Shown here: positions 31,288 through 38,666 of the stretch, one piece after another
Numbering within the stretch: position 1 is the stretch's first letter
Layout: every line of letters starts with the position of its first letter
Source: a virus
Strand: one strand, 5' to 3'
IMG/VR virus record: IMGVR_UViG_3300042888_003016
Span: 1 to 50,224 of that record
DNA: 50,224 nt
Position numbers and translations under genes: made by a program
The notes under the pieces: generated by a model
Database searches by the model: none
The model's input: only the letters and a program-made list of their open reading frames with translations
Told to the model about the DNA's origin: nothing

Positions 31288-31506
31288 ATGACACAGAAAA
31301 AGAAAACACCAAACAAGAAGGCAGCAACTGCAAAGAAGGCTGCTCCGAAGAAGAAGCCTATTCAAAAGAAGATTGCAGAAATCCCGCAGCCAACACAGCA
31401 AGACGTAAAAGAGTTTCAGGTTGTTGTTGAAGAGCTCAAGGATGTTCGAGATGCAATTGTAAAGACTTCGTTCTTTGGCAAACTCACAAAGTGGTTTAGA
31501 AGCTAA
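31288..31506 (+). CDS. Lys/Ala-rich basic DNA-binding-like protein
   Basis: A 72-residue product with a histone-H1-like N-terminus (KKKTPNKKAATAKKAAPKKK) and a helical C-terminus 'VKEFQVVVEELKDVRDAIVK' ending TKWFRS. It probably coats or condenses DNA or RNA. I chose the ATG at 31288 over the TTG at 31270 because the TTG lies within the promoter and the ATG follows the -10 box by 7 nt. It overlaps the end of the convergent gene by 4 bp. Confidence 0.7.
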   Translation: MTQKKKTPNKKAATAKKAAPKKKPIQKKIAEIPQPTQQDVKEFQVVVEELKDVRDAIVKTSFFGKLTKWFRS

Positions 31507-31814
31507 CTTGCGTTAGCCATTTCGTGTGCTCCCAGAAAGGGAGCTACACGCATACCAAAAGACGAGAGACGCCACTTAGTTGTCCCTGCTTTGTCTATTT
31601 GCTCAAACAGCCCACGGGATGTTAGTTCGATTAGTAAAGTCGCCAACTCGTTTGTATCATCAAACATGACAGAGTTGTGCATCAGCACATCATCAATAGA
31701 GAACGCACTCATGCGTCGTTGTTTAAAAATCAATCCACAGTAAACACACATACGCATCTTCTTGTTCTTGTATATTTCGTCAGCAGCGCTCGTCTCATCA
31801 GTCCAACGAGTCAT
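31503..31814 (-). CDS. Winged-helix-like protein with a CxxC pair
   Basis: A 103-residue product: N-terminal 'MRMCVYCGLIFKQRRMSAFS' with a CxxC, then a helix-rich part 'ELATLLIELTSRGLFEQIDK' and 'TTKWRLSSFGMRVAPFLG', which looks like the recognition helix and wing of a small winged-helix domain. I place the start at 31814 (MTRWTDET); it overlaps the end of the upstream gene by 17 bp. It may be a transcription regulator paired with its neighbour. Confidence 0.65.
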   Translation of the reverse strand: MTRWTDETSAADEIYKNKKMRMCVYCGLIFKQRRMSAFSIDDVLMHNSVMFDDTNELATLLIELTSRGLFEQIDKAGTTKWRLSSFGMRVAPFLGAHEMANAS

Positions 31815-32187
31815 AATCCCATTCACCCTTCTTTAATCCGGTACGATACTTCAGTTCGCTTGCCCTCATGTTGGACGCTTTTGCTTCAAGATGCTTCTTC
31901 CGGTATGTCTCGCCAATAGCGACCAGTGCATACTTACCCCAATCAGTGATTTTGTATAAACAGATTGCATCGACTATACGACTTTCAATAAACTCATTCT
32001 TTTCCAATGTCTTCATCGTCCTGTCTAGGTCGATAAACCGCTCACGACGATTCAATTGAAAACGACGATAATCGTCACGGGTGAACCATTCGTGCTTCAT
32101 CCCAGATTTCATTTTTGCATAGCAAAGAACCACATACGCTTTGCTACCGTGCTTCATGACGTTGTTTGGATTTTTGTTTTTGTTCAT
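31798..32187 (-). CDS. Winged-helix-like regulator directly behind a tRNA
   Basis: A 129-residue basic product. Residues 25-85 ('WFTRDDYRRFQL' through 'MKTLEKNEFIESRIVDAICL' and 'YKITDWGKYAL') have the pattern of a winged helix in which a strand reading 'YKIT..G' follows the recognition helix. It could bind DNA. The ATG at 32187 is only 2 nt after the 3' end of the tRNA-like gene, leaving no room for a ribosome-binding site outside the tRNA. 3' processing of the tRNA would yield an essentially leaderless mRNA. Confidence 0.7.
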   Translation of the reverse strand: MNKNKNPNNVMKHGSKAYVVLCYAKMKSGMKHEWFTRDDYRRFQLNRRERFIDLDRTMKTLEKNEFIESRIVDAICLYKITDWGKYALVAIGETYRKKHLEAKASNMRASELKYRTGLKKGEWDYDSLD

Positions 32188-32189
32188 AG

Positions 32190-32266
32190 TGCCCTCGGTT
32201 GGATTTGAACCAACGTGTCACCAACTACGGTTTCTACACCTTATAAGAGTGGGCCGATACGAGGGC
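32190..32266 (-). tRNA. Unusual tRNA-like gene, possibly without a D-arm
   Basis: The ends are canonical: acceptor GCCCTCG/CGAGGGC with discriminator A, and T-arm GTTGG TTCAAAT CCAAC. The middle is not. The best anticodon arm is CACT/GGTG with loop CTTATAA (anticodon UAU, Ile, T33 and A37 in place), only 9-10 nt after the acceptor, which leaves no room for a D-arm. About 22 nt with a small ACC/GGT hairpin fill the variable region. It could be a D-armless tRNA, a degenerate tRNA or a tRNA mimic. No CCA is encoded. Confidence 0.6.
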
Positions 32267-32322
32267 TGAATGAGTAGCCATCCGTACATCGTTCCCACTA
32301 ATGTCAGATGACTACTCAATCC

Positions 32323-32556
32323 TTAGTTGCTTATCTTGTTCTTGGAATTCTTCAATGAATTAAGCTCAACGGAGAACAGTTTGACAAATTCATCTGAGTA
32401 ACGGTGCTGAAGCACTAAGGCTGCTCGACGACGTGCCTCTTGTCGCAAGCGATTCTGCTGTTTCTGGATTTCAACTCGACATTGCTTTTCCTCCAAAGAC
32501 AATGGCTTTCGGCCACGCTTCACTGTTCCCTGAACGACATTCTCGTATTCACTCAT
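32323..32556 (-). CDS. AT-hook-containing basic protein
   Basis: A 77-residue product with 'VKRGRKPLSLEEKQCRVEIQ' near the N-terminus, including RGRKP, an AT-hook core that grips the minor groove of AT-rich DNA, then a long basic helix 'QQNRLRQEARRRAALVLQHR'. It is probably a nucleic-acid-binding regulator or nucleoid-type protein. The start at 32556 has GAGGGA 6 nt upstream, better than the longer frame from 32592. Confidence 0.7.
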   Translation of the reverse strand: MSEYENVVQGTVKRGRKPLSLEEKQCRVEIQKQQNRLRQEARRRAALVLQHRYSDEFVKLFSVELNSLKNSKNKISN

Positions 32557-32632
32557 GATTTTCCCTCTTTCGGATGTTTCTTGTCCCATCAATATAAATG
32601 CTCACGGGTAATAAATCAACCCCAAAACAATG

Positions 32633-32661
32633 TTGACAAAATAAAATCTGACCTGTACAGT
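32633..32661 (+). promoter_or_regulatory. Promoter of the 32705-34850 gene run
   Basis: TTGACA (32633-32638), 17-bp spacer, TACAGT (32656-32661). A leader of about 37 nt ends with AAAAGGAAAC before the ATG at 32705. Confidence 0.8.
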
Positions 32662-32704
32662 TCCATCAACCCAATAAAACAGAGCTACATAGAAAAGGAA
32701 ACAT

Positions 32705-32956
32705 ATGGCATCAAGGACTCATGGCAACAAGGTAGTGAAAGAGCTGTTCAGGCAACTGGCAGCACTCGGCTTTGTAATTGAACACAAAGGAAGCACTGGA
32801 TACAAAATCACACCACCACCGAGTATCCATGGACCCGTGTACTACACGCATGGAACACCACAGGCAGTAAAGCCAATCCTCAATCAGTTCCGCAAAATCT
32901 ATGGAGTAGCACTTCATGACCCGGCGAAACCACCAAAAAGCAAGGTGAAACAATGA
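32705..32956 (+). CDS. HicA-like (YcfA) small protein
   Basis: The 83-residue product reads 'VVKELFRQLAALGFVIEHKG' then 'STGYKITPPP' and 'YYTHGTPQAVKPILNQFRKI', the order of HicA/YcfA dsRNA-binding-like folds (helix, 'G..hhh.KGS.H', strands, terminal helix). HicA toxins cut mRNA using a His in the GSH motif; here the position is GST-G, so the catalytic His appears to be missing and the protein may only bind RNA. No HicB antitoxin is adjacent. Its stop overlaps the next start (ATGA). Confidence 0.65.
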   Translation: MASRTHGNKVVKELFRQLAALGFVIEHKGSTGYKITPPPSIHGPVYYTHGTPQAVKPILNQFRKIYGVALHDPAKPPKSKVKQ

Positions 32957-33417
32957 GCAATGCAGACATTCCATCAAAGAAATTCAACTTTTCAAATGAT
33001 TTGGCTTACGGGCATATGGGTGAGTCTGTAATTAAGGACTTTCTTGAATCTCTTGAGCAAGGCGACTTTGAAGTCAAGACAGACAGGTTTAGGAATGGCA
33101 ACATGGCAGTTGAGCTATACCAGAACCCACGAAGGCAGCTGGACCAAGACCAGAATCAGGTTTGGGTTCCAAGCGGACTGAATATCACAACAGCGAAATG
33201 GTGGGTCTATCAGTTCACTCTGGGCGAATCGTTTATTGTCGTCTCGGTTGAGCGTCTTCGCAGGTTTATCAATATGAACAGCCATGACTTCAATGAAAAC
33301 ACATTTACTCCATTTGCACCCAAAAGCGATAATCCGGCTATGGGCTTCATACTGAAACCACATCACATAATCGAAATGATGATTAGCCCAAAGTACGACG
33401 AGTTGCCGGGGGGATGA
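32953..33417 (+). CDS. Restriction-endonuclease-fold-like protein
   Basis: A 154-residue product. 'GHMGESVIKDFLESLEQGDF' followed by 'EVKTDRFRNGNMAVELYQ' gives a helix with Glu and an ExK-like strand, as in small PD-(D/E)xK nucleases or resolvases, and 'WWVYQFTLGESFIVVSVERL' resembles the later core strand and helix. Catalysis is plausible but not shown. It is coupled to the HicA-like gene by a 4-bp overlap and followed 1 bp later by the next gene. Confidence 0.55.
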   Translation: MSNADIPSKKFNFSNDLAYGHMGESVIKDFLESLEQGDFEVKTDRFRNGNMAVELYQNPRRQLDQDQNQVWVPSGLNITTAKWWVYQFTLGESFIVVSVERLRRFINMNSHDFNENTFTPFAPKSDNPAMGFILKPHHIIEMMISPKYDELPGG

Positions 33418-33418
33418 C

Positions 33419-33847
33419 ATGTCAGTGGTTGATACCAAGCAATACGACAATCATGTTTGCGACGAATGCCATCAACCAATCCTGCTGTTTATGCCAGAGA
33501 ACTACATAGAAGAGGGATACAAGCAAATCATTGGTGGAATGTGCTTTGATGCCGGCGGAGCCTATTCGGAGTTCAATGACACATCTCAGTCGTGGTTGGT
33601 GTCCACATGGGTTGACGGGTACATATCCCTGTGTCATGACTGCACTGCTCGTTTGTGGTCAGTGCTACCTAGGGCCATGACCAAGTTTGGAAAGCCGCTA
33701 CATTTTTCGACTGACCCAGAGAACGCAATGCCTTGTTGTAAATGGGGGTGGACTTGGCGTATGGTTGATGGAGTTAGGAAGCTGTTTTGCGCAGGACAAG
33801 ATGGTCTTGAATGGGAACAAGTAGAAGATTCAGGAAGCCACGAATGA
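33419..33847 (+). CDS. Zinc-binding protein of unknown function
   Basis: A 142-residue product with two Cys pairs, 'VCDECHQPI' (CxxC) and 'LCHDCTARLW' (CxxC), and a later 'MPCCKWGWTW'. This looks like a treble-clef or rubredoxin-type zinc site with an aromatic-rich body. No family is recognised. It follows the nuclease-like gene with a 1-bp gap and is probably cotranscribed. Confidence 0.7.
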   Translation: MSVVDTKQYDNHVCDECHQPILLFMPENYIEEGYKQIIGGMCFDAGGAYSEFNDTSQSWLVSTWVDGYISLCHDCTARLWSVLPRAMTKFGKPLHFSTDPENAMPCCKWGWTWRMVDGVRKLFCAGQDGLEWEQVEDSGSHE

Positions 33848-33874
33848 GCATCATAAGCAATCAAGAATAGGACT

Positions 33875-34084
33875 ATGGGTACTCGCAGTACTAAGATTTC
33901 AAAATGCAACAAGGGACGATTGGATACTATGCCTGAGAACATTGCGACGAAGACATTCACAATCGAAGTAAACAGGTTTAATAGCGACATCCTCACATCA
34001 ATCTATTCAACAGAAGAGCTAATATCCATGTTGTTGCAAAAGGGCGGAATGATGAGTGTCTCGGTGGTTAAGGAAAATGAATAA
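33875..34084 (+). CDS. Small protein of unknown function
   Basis: A 69-residue frame; an internal ATG at 33929 (MPENIATKTF, 51 residues) may be the real start, since AAGGGA lies 12 nt before it and the first ATG has only a too-close AGGA. The shared part, 'FTIEVNRFNSDILTSIYSTE' and 'MMSVSVVKENE', suggests a beta-alpha-beta fold. The end overlaps the oxygenase start by 8 bp, so the pair is translationally coupled. Confidence 0.6.
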   Translation: MGTRSTKISKCNKGRLDTMPENIATKTFTIEVNRFNSDILTSIYSTEELISMLLQKGGMMSVSVVKENE

Positions 34085-34850
34085 AGCTGTTTCGATATAC
34101 AAGAATGTCATTACGGGCTCGATACCTCCTACTCCGATATCACTCGATGTTGATGCTGAGCTTTTTACTGATTGCGACGAGACGCTTCTTAGCATTGCCG
34201 ACACAATTGGTCAACCTGTTGCGTACCAACAGGAACAAAAAGGTTCTCTTGTCCAGAACATATTCCCAATACAGAAAACCGAGACAATGCAAATATCAAG
34301 CAGTTCAAAGGTTGAGCTTGGTTTGCATACAGAGACAGCATTCCATCCATACAAGCCAGACATTGTTGCTCTACTATGTGTTCGTGGAGACCCTACGGGC
34401 ATAACAACTATCGCTGAAGTAAGGGATGTGGTTTCTAAGCTAGATAGTTACTTGATTGATGAGCTGTGTAAGCCGAACTTCACCACATCATTGGACCCAA
34501 GCTTCATGCTTGAAGGACAACAGGATGCCACTATACCCATATCTGTTTTGCGCAATCACAATGATGAGTGGCACCTAACATACGACGAAACTCTCGTGAT
34601 AGGAAAAACGAAGGAAGCAAATCACGCATTACTCCATCTCAAGGTAGCTATACGAGATTCGATTGTTGATTACATACTTGAAACGGGTGACCTGATGCTC
34701 ATAAACAACAACACGGCCGTACATGGTAGGAAACCTTTTATTGCTAGGTATGACGGAACAGACAGATGGCTTAAGCGCGTTCTCATAAGAACCAGCAGTA
34801 CTCCTTCAAATCAAATTGAAGGCAATGTCATTACAACTAAATTTTATTAG
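34077..34850 (+). CDS. Clavaminate synthase/AsnO-type 2OG-Fe(II) oxygenase
   Basis: The 257-residue product has the TauD-like layout of amino-acid hydroxylases such as L-asparagine oxygenase and arginine beta-hydroxylase. 'ELGLHTETAFHPYKPDIVAL' supplies the HxE iron ligands, 'LLCVRGDPTGIT' follows as in the family, and 'GDLMLINNNTAVHGRKPF' supplies the distal His with a 2-oxoglutarate-binding Arg further on ('RWLKRVLIR'). Family members hydroxylate free amino acids, often for antibiotic synthesis; a phage copy is unusual. The start at 34077 has AAGGA upstream and overlaps the previous stop. The first 7 residues of a longer frame are unlikely to be coding. It ends tail to tail with the RHH gene. 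Confidence 0.85.
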   Translation: MNKAVSIYKNVITGSIPPTPISLDVDAELFTDCDETLLSIADTIGQPVAYQQEQKGSLVQNIFPIQKTETMQISSSSKVELGLHTETAFHPYKPDIVALLCVRGDPTGITTIAEVRDVVSKLDSYLIDELCKPNFTTSLDPSFMLEGQQDATIPISVLRNHNDEWHLTYDETLVIGKTKEANHALLHLKVAIRDSIVDYILETGDLMLINNNTAVHGRKPFIARYDGTDRWLKRVLIRTSSTPSNQIEGNVITTKFY

Positions 34851-35191
34851 TCAGTGAACCTCTTACCGCACTTCATGCACCTCTGCATCCACGGGTAAAC
34901 TTTTCTATCTTGAGGTAAATGTTGGCATCCCGTAGTACCTGCAGCTTTGTTGCATACATCCCTAACAAACTCAGCCAAGGAAACCCCAAGCTCTGCTGCT
35001 GCTGACTTCCATCTTTCATGGTCTTCGTCTGTAGCCCTAATTAAAACTTGTTTGTTTGCTGGTAGACCAGGTTTTGCGCCGGTGTTTGCCTTACGGGTGA
35101 GTTCTGTGACACCCATGACATCATCAACAGCTGCTCGAATATTGTCTTGAACCTCTTCGGCACTGTCTTTGGATGATTCATTTTTGTTCAT
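34847..35191 (-). CDS. Ribbon-helix-helix DNA-binding protein with a C-terminal zinc knuckle
   Basis: The 114-residue product contains 'NKQVLIRATDEDHERWKSAA' and 'AELGVSLAEFVRDVCNKAAG', an RHH (Arc/CopG-like) strand-helix-helix, then 'CQHLPQDRKV' and 'QRCMKCGKRF', which may bind zinc. It is probably a transcription repressor or plasmid/phage partition-type regulator. The frame stays open to an ATG at 35395, overlapping the upstream gene by 68 bp; I prefer 35191 (MNKNESSKDS), although no good ribosome-binding site marks either start. Confidence 0.75.
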   Translation of the reverse strand: MNKNESSKDSAEEVQDNIRAAVDDVMGVTELTRKANTGAKPGLPANKQVLIRATDEDHERWKSAAAELGVSLAEFVRDVCNKAAGTTGCQHLPQDRKVYPWMQRCMKCGKRFTD

Positions 35192-35327
35192 AGATAACAA
35201 AACTACCTCATGGACATCTAGTTCTGGCAGTTCTTTGTGTTTATTTATTCCCTTGAACCTGTTGCTGAATCCCAGGAGACCCTTGCCTATTGATATTTCA
35301 AATTCTTTTACTTTTTCCTTTGATGTC

Positions 35328-35981
35328 CTATATTTCCCCTCGGTCGATAGCGACTTCCTCGCCGCCCCCTCCGTTGGATACGGTTTCCGCAACATCGATT
35401 ACCTCTCCATCTTCTATTTCTGATTCACCAAGTATTGAATTAATTACGTCTGATGGAAGCACGCCGCTTCTTCCCATTATCTCCAAAAGCTTACGGGCTT
35501 CTGATTCTGGAGAGAACTGACTAATAGAACTTACATCTATTGCGCCGGAAAGGGTTGACCTAACATTGACCTGCGAATTAACATCCATCTGCACATTAAC
35601 ATTTGTCTGCTCCATACCGAGCAACTTTGAACGCCTATCCATTATAGACAGAACTTGCTGGATGGCTTTTAAGTCTGGCTCTGCTGTCACCTCAGTGCCA
35701 TCATCCATTTCCAACTTTCTATGCTGAGTCATGGGCCATATTGCCGACTGAAGAGAGTCAAGTCTTTCAAGCTCCATTCTCAAAAGCTCTGGATAAGCAA
35801 AGAGTGCTTCTGAGTTGAGCTTTTCAAGCTGTCTTCTAATCGCAGTTCCTACAGCTCTGCTTGACATACCAAACCTACGGGCTATCTCACCATGGGTTAC
35901 ACCGGCTTGTCTTAGCTTGAATATGCGCAAGTCCCTTTCAGCAAGGAACTCCCTAGTTAAACCGCCTTCGCCTTTTGACAC
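35328..35981 (-). CDS. Small-terminase-like helix-turn-helix protein
   Basis: The 217-residue product starts with an HTH: 'RIFKLRQAGVTHGEIARRFG' and 'MSSRAVGTAIRRQLEKL'. A helical part follows: 'LRMELERLDSLQSAIWPMTQ', 'AIQQVLSIMDRRSKLLGMEQ'. This arrangement is common in phage small terminase subunits and related DNA-binding proteins of actinophages. The start is GTG at 35981, immediately after the stop of the primase-helicase gene (TAAGTG), so it depends on that transcript. No large terminase is nearby, so an alternative is a replication-linked DNA-binding protein. Confidence 0.65.
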   Translation of the reverse strand: MSKGEGGLTREFLAERDLRIFKLRQAGVTHGEIARRFGMSSRAVGTAIRRQLEKLNSEALFAYPELLRMELERLDSLQSAIWPMTQHRKLEMDDGTEVTAEPDLKAIQQVLSIMDRRSKLLGMEQTNVNVQMDVNSQVNVRSTLSGAIDVSSISQFSPESEARKLLEIMGRSGVLPSDVINSILGESEIEDGEVIDVAETVSNGGGGEEVAIDRGEI

Positions 35982-37730
35982 TTAGCCAACTTTCATATAT
36001 TCAAGAACTTCAAATGGGAAAATCTTCCCACGCCTCATTTTAGTAGGCCACGGGCGCTCATCGCGGCCACCCCTAAAGTGTCTCACATCGTAGACATATC
36101 CCTCCATTGAGGTTGGGTCTGGTTGTAACGAAATGCCGAACTCCGGCCAACGAGACCAGACTGCAGAGCCGAATGGGCGTAACTCACGGGTTGTAAGGCT
36201 TGAACCAAGAGGGGCGTGGTGTTCGAGCCATAAGGCGCATCCAAACTGGTCACGAATGTAGTCAAGAAAACGAGCCACCTCTACTGCAACAGCTTCGCTT
36301 GTCCTGTTTCCTGAATCAATAAATGACTTATACAAAGGACCAAGAACAAGTAGGTCTGGTTTAGTCTTCTCAACAGTCTCCTCAACTAGGAGCCTGTCAG
36401 AGACGCTAAGCAAATCGATACCAGCCGGCTTGATAAGAAGATGGGCTTCAACTTGCTGAATCCGGTTTCCATTCATCAATTGCGTACGGGCTATTGCGGC
36501 ATTCATGATGCTACGGGATGTTCGGCGGATGATTCGCTCAGGGTTCTCTAGGTCAATAGTCAATGTCCTAATTGGTGGCATTGATTGATATGTAAAAGGA
36601 TTAACTCCAGAGGCAGAAAGTATCGCAACCTGCCTAGCAAGCATTGTCTTTCCAACGCCCTCAGCTGCAACAACTATCACGCGCTCCTTACGCTCCAAGA
36701 GTCCTGGAATAACCCAATCAAATTCGTCGTTGTCTGATTCGGAGATAAAGTTTTCCCAGTTAACCAAACGACCAGTATCGGTGCGCTCACTGATTGTCAT
36801 CGATGTAAGAGCAATGCTTGCCCTGTTCAACTTCTGAGAGTCGCTCAGGTTCTCGGAATCAAAAATATCGTTAATCTTTACAAGGATTGAATCCATCTGA
36901 GATGGTTCTTCTTGCGGTTCCTCTACGGGTGACTCCTCGTAATCGGAGAGGGGGATGAAATCATCAAAAGACTTACCGGCAGCAAAGTGGTCGTATGCAT
37001 CTTTGCCTGAAGCCGAAAGCCATACACCTCCCGTACACCTCGCCTCATCCAGCTTTGAGCGAACAATCATGGCAAAGGACTTGCCGACATCATCGTTATC
37101 AGAAATAATTTCGACATGGGCTCCAGCTAGAGCTTTTGTAAAACTGTCTTCCCATTTGTTATTGCCTGCTCCCCCGGGTCCTGTGGTGGCGATTATTCCC
37201 AGCTCGATAAGAGCATCAGCATCTTTTTCGCCTTCAACAACCCAAATGGGCTCATTGTTTTTTACTCCCTCAATGACTGCGGGCAGATTGTAGAGAATCT
37301 TGTCTATTCCGGAGAGAGAGTAAATCCAATCTCCACTTTTTTCTGGGTTTGGCCGGCGCTGCAAGAAAGACTTGCTCCCATCTTCACGCAAAAACCGTTG
37401 CTTCTCGTATGCAAGATTGCCATTTGAATCAATGTATTTGTAAGTCTTTACAAGACGTTGCTTTGGTTTGTTGTTCTTGTCAAATGTTGCAGACGGGGGG
37501 AAGAGGTCTTTCTGGGTTATGCCAATAGCTTCGCATATCTCTGATGCACTACAGGGCTTGCCCCTATGGCAATACACGACAACTTTTCCATTGTCATCTT
37601 TGACAGAAAGGGACGGGTTGCTGTCATCATTCCTGCACGGGCATCGAGCTTGCCACTGTCCATCACCACCACGAACGCCTTGAAGCTTGCTTAAGAAGTT
37701 TGAAACTGTAAGTGAGGCGGCGTAGGTCAT
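35982..37730 (-). CDS. Primase-helicase (zinc finger, Toprim and RecA-like ATPase)
   Basis: The 582-residue product combines a primase zinc finger ('CPCRNDDSNPSLSVKDD' and 'VVYCHRGKPCSASEI'), a Toprim domain ('IWVVEGEKDADALIELGI', 'VEIISDNDDVGKSFA') and a RecA/RepA-type ATPase ('VIVVAAEGVGKTMLARQVAI' Walker A; 'DLLVLGPLYKSF' Walker B region; 'CALWLEHHAPLGSS' sensor). It would synthesise primers and unwind DNA at the phage fork. It is in a minus operon with a WhiB gene (1-bp overlap) and the HTH gene downstream. Confidence 0.9.
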   Translation of the reverse strand: MTYAASLTVSNFLSKLQGVRGGDGQWQARCPCRNDDSNPSLSVKDDNGKVVVYCHRGKPCSASEICEAIGITQKDLFPPSATFDKNNKPKQRLVKTYKYIDSNGNLAYEKQRFLREDGSKSFLQRRPNPEKSGDWIYSLSGIDKILYNLPAVIEGVKNNEPIWVVEGEKDADALIELGIIATTGPGGAGNNKWEDSFTKALAGAHVEIISDNDDVGKSFAMIVRSKLDEARCTGGVWLSASGKDAYDHFAAGKSFDDFIPLSDYEESPVEEPQEEPSQMDSILVKINDIFDSENLSDSQKLNRASIALTSMTISERTDTGRLVNWENFISESDNDEFDWVIPGLLERKERVIVVAAEGVGKTMLARQVAILSASGVNPFTYQSMPPIRTLTIDLENPERIIRRTSRSIMNAAIARTQLMNGNRIQQVEAHLLIKPAGIDLLSVSDRLLVEETVEKTKPDLLVLGPLYKSFIDSGNRTSEAVAVEVARFLDYIRDQFGCALWLEHHAPLGSSLTTRELRPFGSAVWSRWPEFGISLQPDPTSMEGYVYDVRHFRGGRDERPWPTKMRRGKIFPFEVLEYMKVG

Positions 37731-38083
37731 TATGTACTCATCAATTGTTGTAGTCGGACCGTCTCATCATATCGTCGTGTTTTTAAATTCATCTTCTGCC
37801 TAAGGAATTTTCGCTGACTCTCTGTCATACCTCCCCATATCCCAAATGGCTCCCACTCCATTGCATATGTGAGACATTCCATTTGTATGGGGCATTTAGC
37901 ACAAACGCTTTTTGCGTTGTTTATCTTTTCCAGCTCACATCTAGTTAATGGCGACCCCGGGAAAAACCAATCTGTCGGACAAGAAGTACAAGCTCCACCT
38001 TTTGGGAAGTCTGGAGGGCCATCAAGATTCAATGTTCCGTATCTACCATTGAACTGTTGGTTTTCTTTCTCATCTATTGTCAT
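37730..38083 (-). CDS. WhiB-family regulator (second of three)
   Basis: The 117-residue product has 'ACTSCPTDWFFPG', 'VCAKCPIQMECLTYA' (CxxCx5C) and 'GIWGGMTESQRKFLRQKM', all WhiB marks. The stop overlaps the primase-helicase start as TAATG, so the two are translationally coupled and this regulator is produced together with replication proteins. No Shine-Dalgarno site precedes the ATG. Confidence 0.93.
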   Translation of the reverse strand: MTIDEKENQQFNGRYGTLNLDGPPDFPKGGACTSCPTDWFFPGSPLTRCELEKINNAKSVCAKCPIQMECLTYAMEWEPFGIWGGMTESQRKFLRQKMNLKTRRYDETVRLQQLMST

Positions 38084-38097
38084 GAACGCAAAGAGTA

Positions 38098-38664
38098 TTA
38101 CTTACTAAACCTCAAGTCAAGTGCCTTCCATGTTGACCACAAGAATTTCCTAATTGACGCTCTGGTTCTATCTTCTCGGCTCACGGGTTGCACTATTTCC
38201 TGAATTGCCAAATCTAAAGCTCTACCGGATATGTATGCAACCTTGTAAATTGCATCTTGCCACTCATCACTGTTCTTGACTTTTTCCCAAGCGTACGGGT
38301 CAAACCTGTTGTATTTGCTAATCATTTCGTCATCGACATTTGAACGAGAACCCATTATCTCCATGTGCCAGCCAGTTGCTTTCTCTATTGCGAACAACAG
38401 CTCTATTATTCCACGGTCGCCATCTGAATCCTTCAGATTTTTAGCCATACGATTAAATTTTCGCTCAGTAATCATCTGGCAATAGACATCCAGCATGTTG
38501 GAATAGTCTGTTGCTTCAGCAATAAATGGGTTATTTTCCATGTCAGTAAAAGATGAATCTTCAATCATCTCCTGTATTGCGTCTAGATAGTCAGACTCAG
38601 CTGCGATTGGGTCAATGTCTGCGTAGTCCTCAGAGTCTTCATCCATTGGTTCCCAATCTTCCAT
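38098..38664 (-). CDS. Acidic protein of unknown function
   Basis: A 188-residue product with a very acidic N-terminus (MEDWEPMDEDSEDYADIDPI) and a helical C-terminal body ('GIIELLFAIEKATGWHMEIM', 'IRKFLWSTWKALDLRF'). The acidic head could mimic DNA or bind a basic protein. No family is recognised. It lies 2 bp downstream of the DUF932 gene and 14 bp before whiB in the same operon. Confidence 0.75.
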   Translation of the reverse strand: MEDWEPMDEDSEDYADIDPIAAESDYLDAIQEMIEDSSFTDMENNPFIAEATDYSNMLDVYCQMITERKFNRMAKNLKDSDGDRGIIELLFAIEKATGWHMEIMGSRSNVDDEMISKYNRFDPYAWEKVKNSDEWQDAIYKVAYISGRALDLAIQEIVQPVSREDRTRASIRKFLWSTWKALDLRFSK

Positions 38665-38666
38665 TT

